Positions 49,638 to 61,281 are shown, numbered from the stretch's first letter. The stretch: 64,000 bases of DNA from Toxonevra muliebris (GCA_963691655.1 OY829326.1:117897388-117961387), one strand, 5' to 3'. Notes: generated by a model not told the origin, from the letters alone. Made by a program: numbers and translations.

Positions 49638-50297
49638 ATGAAGTTTGCTGTATTTGTTTTTATTGCTGGACTATGTCTGGTTGCTGTTAATGTGAGTATT
49701 AGTTATACGAATTAAATATTAAATCAATGAAATAAATTTTATTTGTACTTATAGGCAAGTGGTGGCGCTTTTGAGAAGCCTCAACCATATGATGGTGAAT
49801 CTTTCGAATTCAACGATGAAATTGTTGATGTTGAAGCTTTTGCCATTGTCAAAGTATTGAAAATTGCATTACGTTCAGTCAAGGGTATTAACTGCAGCAT
49901 CAAGGGTGTTGTTAATATGAAGTTGGCTGCATTACGTTTCATTGCTGATGTTAACTCTTGTGGTGGTGTGGTTTCAAAGCAAGTTCAAAATGTTATCAAC
50001 GCCTGCAATGCTGTCGTCGCTACTAGCAATGATATTATCAATTTGAATGAGAATGTCTGTAATACGGATAATGCTGATGGCAATAGTAAACTTTCAAATA
50101 GCTGCACTGTTAAATTCTTCAAGAAAATTATGTCATTGTCGAGACAAATCTCAAAGACTGTAAAATTGGTTAAGAAAATTCCAAGTGCTGGTACAGGTGC
50201 CAGTTTTTGTGTTACCAATGCTGCAAATAATTTGTCATTGACCTTCACACAATTCCCAACCAATGTATTGGACTGCTCCAAATTGACAAGCAATTGA
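49638..50297 (+). CDS. Secreted cysteine-rich protein, cluster copy D (DUF725/TsetseEP-like)
   Basis: Exons 49638-49691 (18 codons) and 49755-50297, phase-0 intron of 63 nt, 198 aa. Signal peptide MKFAVFVFIAGLCLVAVN differs by one residue from that of copy C. The mature N-terminus is acidic (ASGGAFEKPQPYDGESFEF). The Cys pattern is GINC, NSCGG, NACN, ENVC, NSCT, SFC and LDC, ending SKLTSN as in copy C. AATAAA lies at 50318. With copy C it forms a divergent pair that looks like the product of an inverted duplication. Function unknown; presumably secreted. Confidence 0.86.
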
Positions 50298-50317
50298 AAT
50301 TCTGTGTAATTGTATTA

Positions 50318-50323
50318 AATAAA
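50318..50323 (+). terminator. Poly(A) signal of copy D
   Basis: AATAAA about 20 nt after the stop codon of copy D. Confidence 0.65.
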
Positions 50324-50709
50324 TGGATAATGAATTGTATAATATAATAAAAATTGTTTTTATCAGATTGGATCGTAGAAAGTGGAAATATAAATTGTAT
50401 AATACTAGATGCTAGCATATAAAAGTAAGAACATTTCGAATTTGTTTGAAGATAAAATGTATGGGTTCCAATATCTGAAATTGCAACTAAATAACTTTTT
50501 CTTAGGCCACTGTAAAGAAGTTATAGCTTCGGGATGGGACAGACTTTCTACTTATGCTACAGCAAGAAAATTTCGGTTAATTTTTCTAGATGCTTATTAG
50601 ATTGCAGTCTAAGGGACGTTGCTGGGTTTACTAAATTGTTAATGTAGGAGGCTTAACATACAGCCATTGTTGAAGTTGTAAGGATCCTGGCTCTCCTAAA
50701 ATCTGTATA

Positions 50710-51485
50710 CCACCTTGATCAAAAAGTTCCCGGAATTTATTCGGAACATTAAAAATACAAGTTTATTCATTTAAATCGATATTGTCCCCTTCAAAGTAAT
50801 CTCCATCGACTGCAACACACTTATGCCAGCGCTTGATCCAATCATCGAAACATTTTTTATATTCGGTTTTCGGTATGTCCATCAGTGCTTTCTGCGATTT
50901 TTCCATTACTTCCTCTCGGCTGCTGAAACGCGTTCCCCGTAATGGTTTTTTAATTCGATTGAACAGAAAGAAGTCAGAGGGAGCCAAATCAGGTGAATTC
51001 GGTGGCTGTTTGATGGTATTTGTTGCATTTTTCGTCAAAAAAATAACGAATAATGATAGCGACGGTGCAAAATCCACGAGTTTTCTGTCCACAATTCTGG
51101 TCTCTTTCGGTGAATTACTTCACGCAAACGTCTCATAACGCCCAAATAATACTCTTTGTTTACTATCTGGCCTTCTGGCAAAAATACACCGTTGTAGTCC
51201 ATGAAAACCGTGAGCATTGCCTTCTTTTTTGACTGAAAGCGACGTGGTTTTTTTGGTCTCTGCTCATTTGGTGTACGCCATTCACTTGTCTGATGTCTGG
51301 ATTGCGTGTCGTACTCATAAACCCACGTCTCGTCGTAACTTTTGCAAATGTCAAGCTATGACACTGAGATTTAGAGGGAATATCAACAACAGATGTACCA
51401 ACTTAACAAATAAAAAACAGAACTCAAATCGCAACATTGGGAGCGCCACACAGTGGTTATTTCGGGAATTTTTTAATCAAGGTGG
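50710..51485 (-). mobile_element. Internally deleted mariner transposon, 776 bp, with both terminal repeats
   Basis: The termini CCACCTTGATCAAAAAGTTC (left) and CCACCTTGATTAAAAAATTC (right, inverted) are each bordered by TA. Minus-strand frames encode parts of a mariner transposase: ETWVYEYDT-type sequence, RRFQSKKKAMLTVFMDYNGV, then VNKEYYLGVMRRLREVI, and finally PPNSPDLAPSDFFLFNRIKK (third catalytic Asp region) to the C-terminus. The N-terminal DNA-binding region and the NAPSH segment are deleted or altered, and frames shift. Complete mariners are about 1.3 kb, so roughly 0.5 kb is missing. Non-autonomous. Confidence 0.88.
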
Positions 51486-51584
51486 TATGATCAGTTCTAG
51501 CTAGGACAGTGCTACTTTCTTTAGAGTTCTTTACGATTTCTGAGATTCAGTTAAGTGGACATTCTAGTTTTAATTTTGAAGTTC

Positions 51585-51890
51585 ATCGATTCGTTACTCA
51601 AGGGGTTTCAAGGTCGCTGATTACGAATCCAACATAATATAGCAGAAAATTTTTTAAAAACTGATCGGATTCGCTTGAAACCCATTATTCGGGGGTTTCT
51701 CTGGACGTTGATTAGGACTCTGTCATCGGATTTTCACAACTTAAAATGGCTGATCCAATATGGTCGACTATTTTTCAAGTTCATTGTAATAACTTGAAAC
51801 TCGTTTCTCGGGGGTTTTCAGGTTCGCTGATTAAAAATCTGACATTAAATTCGTAATCAGTGACCCCGAAAACCCCTAGTAACGAGTTTC
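51585..51890. repeat. Diverged repeats of about 105 bp, three direct and one inverted
   Basis: The motif CGTTACTCAAGGGGTTTC-GGTCGCTGATTACGAATC recurs near 51591, 51684 and 51795 with changes. An inverted copy (GTAATCAGTGACCCCGAAAA and CGAGTTTCAA) lies at 51850-51888. The last pair gives a hairpin. Confidence 0.6.
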
Positions 51891-52814
51891 AAACTAATAT
51901 GATCAATATTTTTAATAACATAATTTGCACGTGAACATGCGTGAGCGGGATTTGATTTCCATAATTCTTACCTGAACATGCGTGAGAGTGCATAATTTGG
52001 ACGTAAAAATACGTGAGTATAAGTTACTTATACTTTTCACCATGACGTAGTTATAATTCACGATTTCTTAAATACTTAATTATTGTGGTTAAAAAATCAA
52101 CATTGTGTTTTTCTTCAGCTAAAAATCTTGCAAGTTCGAAATCTGGCATCACTATGTAACATATAGTATATGCATATTATTTATATAAGCGCTTTAAACA
52201 TACGTGAATTTTTTTTTAAAATTTGCGTGAGTAGTACTTTCGAAGCCGTGAGCATGCGTGAGTCAAAAAGTACTTACGTGCCCATCTCTAGTGTACATAT
52301 ATGCATACTTACATTAGACTCCACACAAAAAAAAAATCGGTAACATTTTTTTGTGTCCACTTGGTTTCATTAGACATTCTAAGATTTTCACGAAATATAT
52401 TGAATTTTTAAGGTCGCTAAGCTCGGTTTTTTGCCCAGAAAATAAATTTTTTAGCAGTTTCAGAAAAAAGTCCCTTCTAAAAGCACCAAGAACGCTGGGT
52501 AATTTGTTTAGTATATATTATGGATTGGAGAAGGTACTGGCGTACGTAAAAGAATGCTGAACTGAATGCATTGGTAGTTTTTGGCGCAAAAACAAGAGAA
52601 AAAAAAGAAAAATGCCCAAGCTGAGGAGATTGATCGATGTTTTTGTTTATTTTGTATATATGTATAACTATAATTTCAATTAAAAGATTTCTGTTTTTTT
52701 AAATCTTAAAACGTAACCCCCCTTTTTGTACTGGTTCCTTGTATAGTTTAATACGGTTTCGCTTAACACGGCATTTTCCAGGAACTTAACCCCCATGTTA
52801 AGCAAGAGGTACCT

Positions 52815-53170
52815 GTATAATAAAATATTTGATTAAAATTGCAGTAAAGATTGATGGAAACAAATTTGACAAACATTTTCCCATTTCTGGCAAGCATTTC
52901 TTCATTTTTGACAATGGTTCCCCATTTTTGACAAAGCGTTTTCCCAAATAACACTGGTTTATATTAATTTTGACCTATGGCATTTGTCAGTAATTTCTTA
53001 TTTAAAATCGGTCATGAAAAATATAATAAAATATTCCATTAAAATTGCAGAAAATAATTATTTAACAATTTTGACAAACATTCCCCAGTTGCTGACAAGC
53101 TTTTGGATACTTTTTGACAAGCATTTGGTCACTTTTTGACAAGTATTTGGTCATTTTTTGACAAACATTT
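52815..53170. repeat. TTTTGACAAGCATTTGG-type repeats in two blocks
   Basis: Two segments about 206 bp apart begin ATAAAATAT--ATTAAAATTG and run into several units of about 25 bp based on TTTTTGACAAGCATTTGGTC. The first block is more degenerate. No coding sense. Confidence 0.65.
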
Positions 53171-53994
53171 GTTATTCCTATCTCGTAATTTTATAATTGC
53201 AATCATTTAAAAACTGGTTTACTTACATTCGCTACTTTTCTTATTTCATTGTATCCCATAAACTTTCAAATAAAACGAAATTATATAATTTAATAAAAAT
53301 AGCGTTAATATATTGAAATATTATTTATGAATAACAAAAATAACAAATTTGAAATATATCAATATATAAAATAGTATCAATCAATCAATCAGTAATATAT
53401 ATGAATGTATGTATGTATGTAATTATTAGTACATTATAAAATATAAATACAGAAATTAATATTGAATAATAATAAACAGAAATACAGCACCAAGTATATG
53501 TAAAAAAAAAAGAAGAAATTAAAATTAAATATTGCACCGAAAATTCCCAGATGAATAAAAAAAATAAAAAGTGAAATAAGTAAAAAAAAATAATATATAT
53601 ATATAAGTTACAAAAAATTATTAAAATAATAATGATAATGTAGAAAAAAGTAGTATTCTTATACGAGTATATATTAATATCATTGAATATTGGCTAAAAA
53701 TAATAATTTAAATATAAAGTATTCGTTTTTTTTACAAAATCATGGACTTAAGTTTAAAAGTTATTTATTTTATATAATTTATAATTTAAGGAATAAGTGA
53801 GTATATAAAATTCTAGCAAAGTGTGATAAAAAATCTAGTAAAAAGCAAAACAAAAAATAAAAAAATAAAAATGCATTTAAAAATCGCTTCTGTTTAATCG
53901 ATCAATCCATGGATTCATTTCTTTATATAAACTTTCTCAACTTTCTCTTTTTTTTTTTTCTAAATCATTACAGATCTATATCTTTTTTCCTTTT
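53171..53994. other. 3' flank of the forked-like gene
   Basis: Extremely AT-rich DNA probably including 3' UTR of the minus-strand gene. The poly(A) signal cannot be chosen because AATAAA-like motifs are too common here. Confidence 0.4.
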
Positions 53995-56900
53995 TCAGAT
54001 TAAACTCAGTCTGCTATTTGTTTTTCTTAATTGAGCACGCCATGGTATAATATTATCATCGTCATCATGTTCATTATTCTCTTGTATTTCTTCACGAGTT
54101 TGCGTAGATGTTTGTGCCATGGCAAGTTCCTCCGTTGACTGATCACTTCCATTGGCAACAATACTTCCTCCTCCATTAATATATTCATAATTGGTATTAT
54201 TCTCTTTATTGCTATTAATGTTCTGGCAATTAATGATGTCTGTAGTACAGGATACCATACTAATATTATCTATAGACATGGCGCGATTTTTCAAACGCCA
54301 AGTATCGGCAACACGATTATTCTCCTCAACTTTGGGTGTATAAATAGTAGCTCTAGAAAAAATTGTATGGAATTAAAAAATTAAAGTTATCTTCAATTCT
54401 TATACTAAAATTATTTTACTATTTCATAAACCAGTGCCGAGGAAAACTGTGCTTGAGGGTATTAAGCTTCTAATGTCCTGGACATAGAAACTTACTTCAA
54501 TTTATTCTCAGTTTCTTCACGTCGTGCCAGCAAATCACGCTTCCATTGTGGAATTTGTGAGAGACGTCGACTTTCAGCTTCCAGTGCCATGCGCTCTTCA
54601 AATTCTTTTTTGGCACGTTCAGCAGCTTTCTTTGCCAGCATCTGCCGTTTCCAATCTGGTATAACATTTCCAGCTTGATCCTTTTCCGGTATCTGTAAGT
54701 AAATCTTTGAAAGCTTATGAAGTGCACGTTTAAAATCGAAATAATTTAATCCACTTACTTGATCCACATAGTCGTTGGTTGTGAATTGTTTTGTTATTTC
54801 CGAATAATGTTCAGAGTCATAACGATTGGCCATTTGCTTTTCAACTTTCATTTTCTTAATGCCCGGTATATCTTTTGATATTTTAAGCTCAGCAATAAGA
54901 TCAGTTTTGAGATAAGTATCTGATGTAGAGGATAGACACTGCATGCTTAAGCTTCGTGCTGGCATTTGATATGGTTTCGGTACTTTTTGTGTATCCGTGC
55001 GGCGTAACTAAATTAACGTATGAATTAAATTTATAGTTTAGAATTCAGGAAATGTGGGTTCCCATTTTTTACCTGTACACTATTAAGATCTTGTATAGAA
55101 ATTGCTGAGAGTGGCTGATGTTGCTTACGTGTTGCTGTATCGTGATTATTATGTGATGAGTGTGAATTCATTGATTTCGTTGCATTAAGTTTTTCGTTGT
55201 TATGCATTGGTGGCGGTACTGGCAATGGTGGAGGTGGTGGAGGTTTTGGTGGCTCAAAACCAATAGGATGCTGATTGGACACTTGTATTTGCATATAGTC
55301 TTCAGTGTCCGTTGATCTTATTAAAAAAATAAAAATAAAATAAATTTATACGTTATTGATGTTGATAAAGAACTGATTTTTTTTTTTTGCTTGCTCTATG
55401 CTCGTGAAAAGAACAAAAAGAAGATATCCGATTTTTAAAATTCAGTTGAGCTACATATTAGACATGTATCAGGGTAGGTAGAGAGTACTTTGGAATGGTG
55501 GAGTCGAAGAAGACCAAGAAAAGTTAGATTTATGAGCTCAGATTTAATGTTACAGGGAAGCATTGATGAATAAAGTTATAGTTGGAGTTCCAGCAAATTT
55601 AGCATTTTCTTCAAATGTGTCTGAAATGCTGAATTTCGCCATACAAAAACTGTCAAATGAAATTCTGAATTTCAATGAAATGTACTTGAAATAACGAAAG
55701 TAACTATTTAGCAACCCTCAAACACAAGGTTGTAAAAAACAGGAAAAATATAAGATCTATTACATTTTTTTAGACATTTCGGATTTTGTTTTAATAGCAG
55801 CTGCACTTGTAATATTTATTATGTGAAAGCACAAAAATTCTTCTTTTTCTCCAAACTTATGATCTGTCAAAAACGAATTTGAAATTTCTTTTTTGTCGTG
55901 TGTCCACCTAAATTTGAAATTCAGAATTTCAACGAAATTCTCTCTCGTGTGTGCGCATTATAAGACTAAGTTTGCTGGAACTCCATCAGAGTGGTACTGT
56001 GAGTATAAGGTCTTGATAGAACTATATTTCCTTAATGCTATTGACCCGATCACTGAATGACATAACCCTTTAGAGCAAGGTTCCGCTCCGCGCTCCGCTC
56101 CAACTACATATAATTTTCCTAATAAAAATATATTTTTTTTTATTTATAATTCATATGTATGTATCGCTACCTTAATTTGCCCTAATATACATTTTTCAAA
56201 TTTAGAGATGATGATTAATTACTCTTACCATAACTGGCAATGGAATATCTCAATTACCATTTTCATTACTTCAATGAAAATGACAATAAAGAGTTCAAAA
56301 ACAATGAATTGTAAACGAACAATAGGTAATTGGAAAAATTATTAATCGGAGCAGCGGAGCGGGTTAATTTTGATTGCTTCAGCTCTAGCTCCGGTCAAAA
56401 CTGTGCGCTCCACAGCTCCTTGCTCCGGCTCCGCGCTCCGCTCCAAAGCCCTTCTTTAAAGTAGTCCCGCCTTGAAACAAACTTATTTTTAGGCATGTAA
56501 AAAATGGAAAAAATTCCACTTCAGGTGCAGGTAAAACTTGAGCTTAACGAACACGAGTGAACCAGCGAAGTTTTTCAAGAACTTAAGTTTGAAAATCGTG
56601 AATTATTTTTGAATTTTCGAAATTTAAACCCTCGGTAAATTATTTTGCACTTATCCAAAGCAATTTTTTTTGAAAAGTAAAATATCCTTAAATTTGTTTG
56701 TATTAATTTCGGAAATTCGATTTATATTTATTTTTGCCGGAAAGGTTCTTTAGCTTGAGCTACCTTACAGAATACCATAAGTTTGAAAATTTAGCTATAA
56801 ATTGTTTGAGTGAATAAAAGATTTTTCATGATTGCAAAAAATTTATTGCTTAACAAATTTACGAGCTGTTATTTATTTAACACAAATTTGGTTAATTTTG

Positions 56901-58167
56901 CTAACTTTCTCTTGTATGGTAAATTAACTTGTATAGTTTACGACTGACCTTTGCTGCCGCCAAGTTCGATGCGTTCGCAATATCATCGCGATCACTGCTG
57001 AGAAAACACTGAGAGATTAAACAACATTGGATAAGTAAAAAATTAATTGTGAAAATAAATTTTGTGTAAATTTTGGCAAATTCCAACTAAACACTTTATT
57101 GAAATATGAGAGTATCTGTGTGTTTGTTTGAATGTGTTTGTGTGTGCGGCAAATTGGCAGCAGCAGCAACAGCATAGTAGTTACAACAATAAAATCAAGT
57201 AGCGTGTTTGCAACATAAAACACGCATTCATGCGCATTAGTTGGTAATGAGAGGAGCAGCACTAGCACCAGCAGCAGCTGCTACAGATAATCTACACATA
57301 TCGAATGCGCTAATTGTTTTCAGTTTTGTATTCATAAGATACATATATTTTAACCACGTATTGTTTGTATGTATCTAGTTAATTAGAAAAGCAGCAGTAG
57401 CAAGCAAGTACCAAAAAAAAAAATATACCACAACGATGTTGCATGAAACGGAGCACGTCAAAATACACAACAGCAAAAAAAAAAGCACTTAATTTTGCTG
57501 GCTTTTAAAATATTTACTTAAACTATTTTTTGTTTAATAAACTGAAAATAGTTTTTTTTTCACTCACTCGCCATCTCACTATCTCTTTGAGACTCACTCA
57601 CTCACCTTGCAGACGACGGACACGATCGTTTATCGCTAATGCTCTTCAAATACTCGGACGGCTTGATCAGATGCGTGATGCCATCTTGTGAATGATTGGG
57701 AAAACTGGGCGGTACAAATGGCAGGACAAGTTGTTTATTAACTAAATTTGGACCACCGGGGCGTGAACCTGGTCCATTGCCGGCAGCATTCGGATTATTG
57801 CTGTAGCCGTATTGTGCCTGTTGCAATTCGTAATGATCCTCAGCAGATGAACCGTAAATTGGTGGAACTGGCTGATATTGGTGATGAGGATTCTGATTGT
57901 ATTGCAAATGTTGATAGTGCGATGACTGCTGATTGTGTCCACCGCCACTACCACTACCATTCTGTTGTGAGCTGCAATTGTTTCTGGTATTGTTATTGTA
58001 GTTGCTGTTGTTCTGATGATGATATTGTGGATGTTGTTGGTAGTTGATATTTTCACTATGATGTTGTACTCCACCAGCAGCTGTTGCACTAACAGTATTT
58101 GCTGTTGTTGTTGTTGCTGCTGCTTGCACGCTTGAGCCTCCATTAAGCAGTTTGGCTTTCTTGTTCG
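53995..58167 (-). CDS. f: 3' exons of an actin-bundle protein, probably forked/espin-related; 5' part not seen
   Basis: Exons on the minus strand: 57606-58167, 55073-55316, 54759-55007, 54496-54692 and 53995-54352. Phases agree throughout and give about 535 C-terminal residues. The first exon opens mid-codon (NKKAKLLNGGSS) and is Gln/His/Asn-rich, ending LIKPSEYLKSISDKRS. Next come a proline run (PPKPPPPPPLPVPPP) and MQCLSSTSDTYLKTDLIAEL. Then there are two related basic motifs, IPDWKRQMLAKKAAERAKKE and IPQWKRDLLARREE, and TPKVEENNRVADTWRLKNRA. The paired IPxWKRxxLA segments and Pro-rich context suggest forked, which cross-links actin in fly bristles; identity is from pattern memory. Ankyrin repeats known for forked are not in the window. 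An in-frame optional intron lies at 54693-54758. Confidence 0.6.
54693..54758 (-). other. 66-nt stop-free intron (exitron candidate) in the forked-like gene
   Basis: GTAAGT...TTACAG on the minus strand, exactly 22 codons and no stop. Splicing gives NDYVDQ-IPEKDQ; retention adds VSGLNYFDFKRALHKLSKIY plus two residues immediately before the first IPDWKR motif. Confidence 0.6.
55583..55984. mobile_element. MITE with TGGAGTTCCAGCAAA termini, 402 bp
   Basis: TGGAGTTCCAGCAAATTTAG at the left is answered by its inverse (one mismatch) ending at 55984. Subterminal AATTCTGAATTTCAATGAAA and its inverse-like partner AATTCAGAATTTCAACGAAA add symmetry. A related partial copy lies at about 43700-43845. Confidence 0.75.
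56949..56997 (-). other. Possible 49-nt alternative exon of the forked-like gene
   Basis: Bounded by TTTTCTCAG and GTCAGT. After the upstream exon it reads SSDRDDIANASNLAAAK in frame. Joining it directly to the 55316 exon would break the frame, whereas skipping it keeps the frame (SSAR-STDTEDYMQ). It therefore needs a further exon or marks an isoform with another C-terminus, where read-through gives VSRKLYKLIYHTRES and a stop. The acceptor is a CAGCAG tandem. Confidence 0.35.
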
Positions 58168-59314
58168 CTGAAATTGAACAAATTTATTTATAAGTTGGGC
58201 TTATAAAAAAAAAAAGATTTAGAGTTTTTATTTTGTTTGCTCTTCTTGTTGTAGTTTAGTTATTGTTATAGTTGTTGTTGTTTTTGTTGTCTTGTAGATT
58301 TGCAGGTATTTTATTTCGGTTATGGTTTTATAAACACACATTCAAGTAAAGGAATAAAATACATATGTATATAATCCATTATACCAACACGATGCTTAAA
58401 GCCAAGTATCGTAAAAGAAAATATGGTACTTTACATTTTAATGATCTTAACAAAAACAATAAAAAAAAGTATTATAGAAAAAGTGCATCAGACCATTTCT
58501 ATTCCTAATAAATTTTTCATGTTATTTATTACCTGAAAGCGTTTTATTAATTCTATTTTCTAACCTTAACTTGAGTATGTATTAGATTTATAAGTACAAA
58601 TATTGTTGAAAGTATCAACATCGATTTTTAATTGCATTTTTATTTTATTAGCTACCGATAAACATATAATTAGTCAGCGACATATAATCTTGGTTAAAGT
58701 TGAATGATGCACAATAAAATTGATATTATTTGTCAAATGGTATAATTAGTCAGTCTGTGCCATCAGAAAACTTGTTCGAAGTAGGCAAATGTCAGTTAGA
58801 AAGCCGAACTGTCGTGTTGAAAGCAGGAATTTTTATAAAACAATAAAAAATGAAACAAGGCTATAAATAAATTGTTTTTATTCTTCATAAAAAACTATCG
58901 ACAAGTTAGTGTTGTTTTTACCATACAATTATCGCTGCTAGTTAAACATAACAAAAAGCGATTGGCGAATAAAACGCAGCTAAAATATGTGCAGTAACAA
59001 TTAACATTCAAATTTTGATTTAAGAAGCAGTAATTTGGGGCGGTGAGCAAGAGAGCAGGCAATTGACCCCAAAACTAGACTTTCTACTCATTCCTGTACG
59101 GATGCTGGCCTAGCATTATAATAGGTACATATTTATGTATGATGCAAAAAAAAATTCAGCGTAGGACCTCAATATTCTGCTGTACCATCATAATAGTAAT
59201 TGACAAGCAAATTAGAAAAAGTAAAGATGGCTATAGTCTGGTATGGAAGTAGCTCACTATTAAGAAGTTTTCATTTATTATATAAAGTACTGTTCAAAAT
59301 CATAGCGCACTTTG
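58168..59314. other. Intron or upstream region of the forked-like gene, no exon seen
   Basis: Begins with the acceptor TTCAATTTCAG (minus strand) of the 58167 exon, so transcription enters from further upstream. AT-rich, with no coding frame recognised. Confidence 0.45.
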
Positions 59315-60435
59315 TAGGCTAAAGTGGGGTACTTTTAACACTTAATTTTTAAAAGCCTGTAATTTCGAAAATTATTGATAGATTTTAAAAGATGTTACTG
59401 TTTTTAAGACATTGATTTTTGATTTTTCTACATGAAACCTAAAAAAATATGTTTTTGTAAAAACTGCATCACTACTTTTTTTCACTTTTTCCAAAAAACC
59501 CATTTTGTCAAAAAAATTAAAATATGTGTGTATGTCTCGAAATAACACTGAAACCACAGCAGAGATTGACATAAATTTGTACAATGATGCATTATTATTT
59601 TATTACTATTGTTTTATTTTTCTGTTCTGATTATTATTATTTGCTTTTTATTTAACAAAATTTTCATTTACAATTTCATAATGACGCATTATGTCTCTAA
59701 GTTAGGCATAATCTGAGTTCAAAATTACAAGTAGGTATGGCACCTTCCATACAAACTATATGCTTCTATGGGTATATGTCTAGAACCATTCACAGTACAG
59801 CACTAAAATTTCGCGCACAGATGTCGATTGACAATGTCATATAACAGGAAAAACGTGCGTGGGATTGGAAAAGGGGGTGTGACTCCTCCCATATAACCTG
59901 AGATTCAATTATGGAATATTTCAAAAACTATTTGCAGTACGACTCCAAGATTTAGTAGTAGCTACGAACAATAATGTATGAATAGAAAATATAACCATTG
60001 TATTGTAAATACGTAAATTTGCAATATGGGGAACATTTGATATTTGTTAAATGTCTCCCCCTTTGGTAAAAGTCAAATGTGCCCCAAAAGCTCCTCATGA
60101 CTTTTTCTTCTTTTTCAATTTATCTTGTTTTATTTTCATAAAACGCACTTTTATTTTGTTAACGTTAAAGAGCAGTGCTAACAAATTTTGTTACTCTTTT
60201 TTAAAAAACAATTACAATTAATTCACAAAACGCTTACATACTAGTTGTCGGAAATTACATCAGCGTTAGCAAATTTACAAAAACAAGAAGAGTTAAAGTA
60301 AAAACTTCAAAGTACATAATGTTTCTTTAAATCAATTTAAGCGTTTTTTTACGTTTTTGGCTTTTATGACATGGTCACACAGAAAATTGCAAAGTCAAAT
60401 GTGCCCCGGTGTCAAAGGTACCGCACTTTACCCTA
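59315..60435. mobile_element. Possible non-autonomous element with AAAGTGGGGTAC-type ends, about 1.1 kb
   Basis: The left end TAGGCTAAAGTGGGGTACTT resembles the inverted right end TAGGGTAAAGTGCGGTACCT, continuing TTTAACAC against TTGACAC, with several mismatches. Inside, GTCAAATGTGCCCC occurs twice (about 60073 and 60393). No transposase. Part of its interior (59733-59953) also belongs to the 120-bp repeat family. Boundaries are tentative. Confidence 0.45.
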
Positions 60436-60800
60436 TCCACTATGTTCAAAGATGAATAACTTCAGCATGAATCCAGAAAAATCCTTCGGGTTTTTTTTTA
60501 TTGTGAAACTCTATTTTATTCTATATTAGTTTGAGAAATAAAAATGATCACTAATTATAGTACAAAAAACAAAAAATATCAAATGTTATTCGAAAGATTT
60601 TCGGATTTAGTATGCCAAAATTTTAGCGCACTTAAACTAAATAATTAGTAATGTTTTATTAGGAGCATAAAATTTCGCTTTTAGTATAAAAAACTGTAAC
60701 TTCTGTATTTGTTAACACATCAATATATACGTTTTCGAAATGTGTTGTAAATTTCTTAAAAAATTACTGGTTTTAGGGATCCCTAATAATATTATCTTAA

Positions 60801-61281
60801 CCCTCTCAGCATTTTCGTACACATATGTGTATAAGAATTTGAACATTTTTGCTGACTGTGATTTAAATGCGAACCAAACAATTTTGATATTGACGTCTTT
60901 GTTGATTTTTCCTCTATCGGAATTTTTCTCTATGGAATTTATTTGGTTACAATCGAGGCATAACCGTCGAAACTATTGTGACTTTTATGGGACAACCTCA
61001 CTTTTTTTGTGCTCTCTTTTTTTTTTGTGTCGTCAATTTAAAAAAATTATTAAAAATACTAAATAATAAAAAGATGTGTAAAAAACAAATTTCTTATGTA
61101 GATAGAACCTTCTTCTGTCGATAGAGACACATTTTGTATAAGTCAGAGTATTTTAAGTAGATTGCGTACGGCTAAACCTGGACATCTAAAAATTCGTGAA
61201 AATTTTTTTTTGACTATTTGGGGGCTCCTAAACAAATCTCAATTTTTTCCTATTACGGAAGTACACATTCCCCTGAGAGGG
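60801..61281. mobile_element. piggyBac-like MITE, 481 bp, TTAA flanks
   Basis: TTAA at 60797-60800 and 61282-61285 enclose CCCTCTCAG...CTGAGAGGG, with weak further symmetry (GTACACAT near both ends). TTAA duplication with CCC-starting short inverted ends is diagnostic of piggyBac. A small ORF overlapping the left half has no piggyBac similarity. Confidence 0.8.

Larger units (their letters stand above)
55317..57605. other. Large intron of the forked-like gene
   Basis: Contains the MITE at 55583-55984, a CTCCGCTCC/GCTCCGG repeat cluster at about 56085-56450 (GGAGC/GCTCC motifs in both orientations), the possible 49-nt exon and CAG-type microsatellites near 57160-57280. Confidence 0.5.

Noticed and set aside
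57742..58143. Gln/Ile/Thr-rich frame overlapping the 5' exon of the forked-like gene
   Set aside because: Frame-shifted reading of CAG/CAA/AAC repeats; the other frame has the correct splice phases at both ends.
60740..61066. 108-codon plus-strand frame with hydrophobic segments
   Set aside because: Overlaps the left boundary of the piggyBac-like MITE and has no family resemblance; probably chance.
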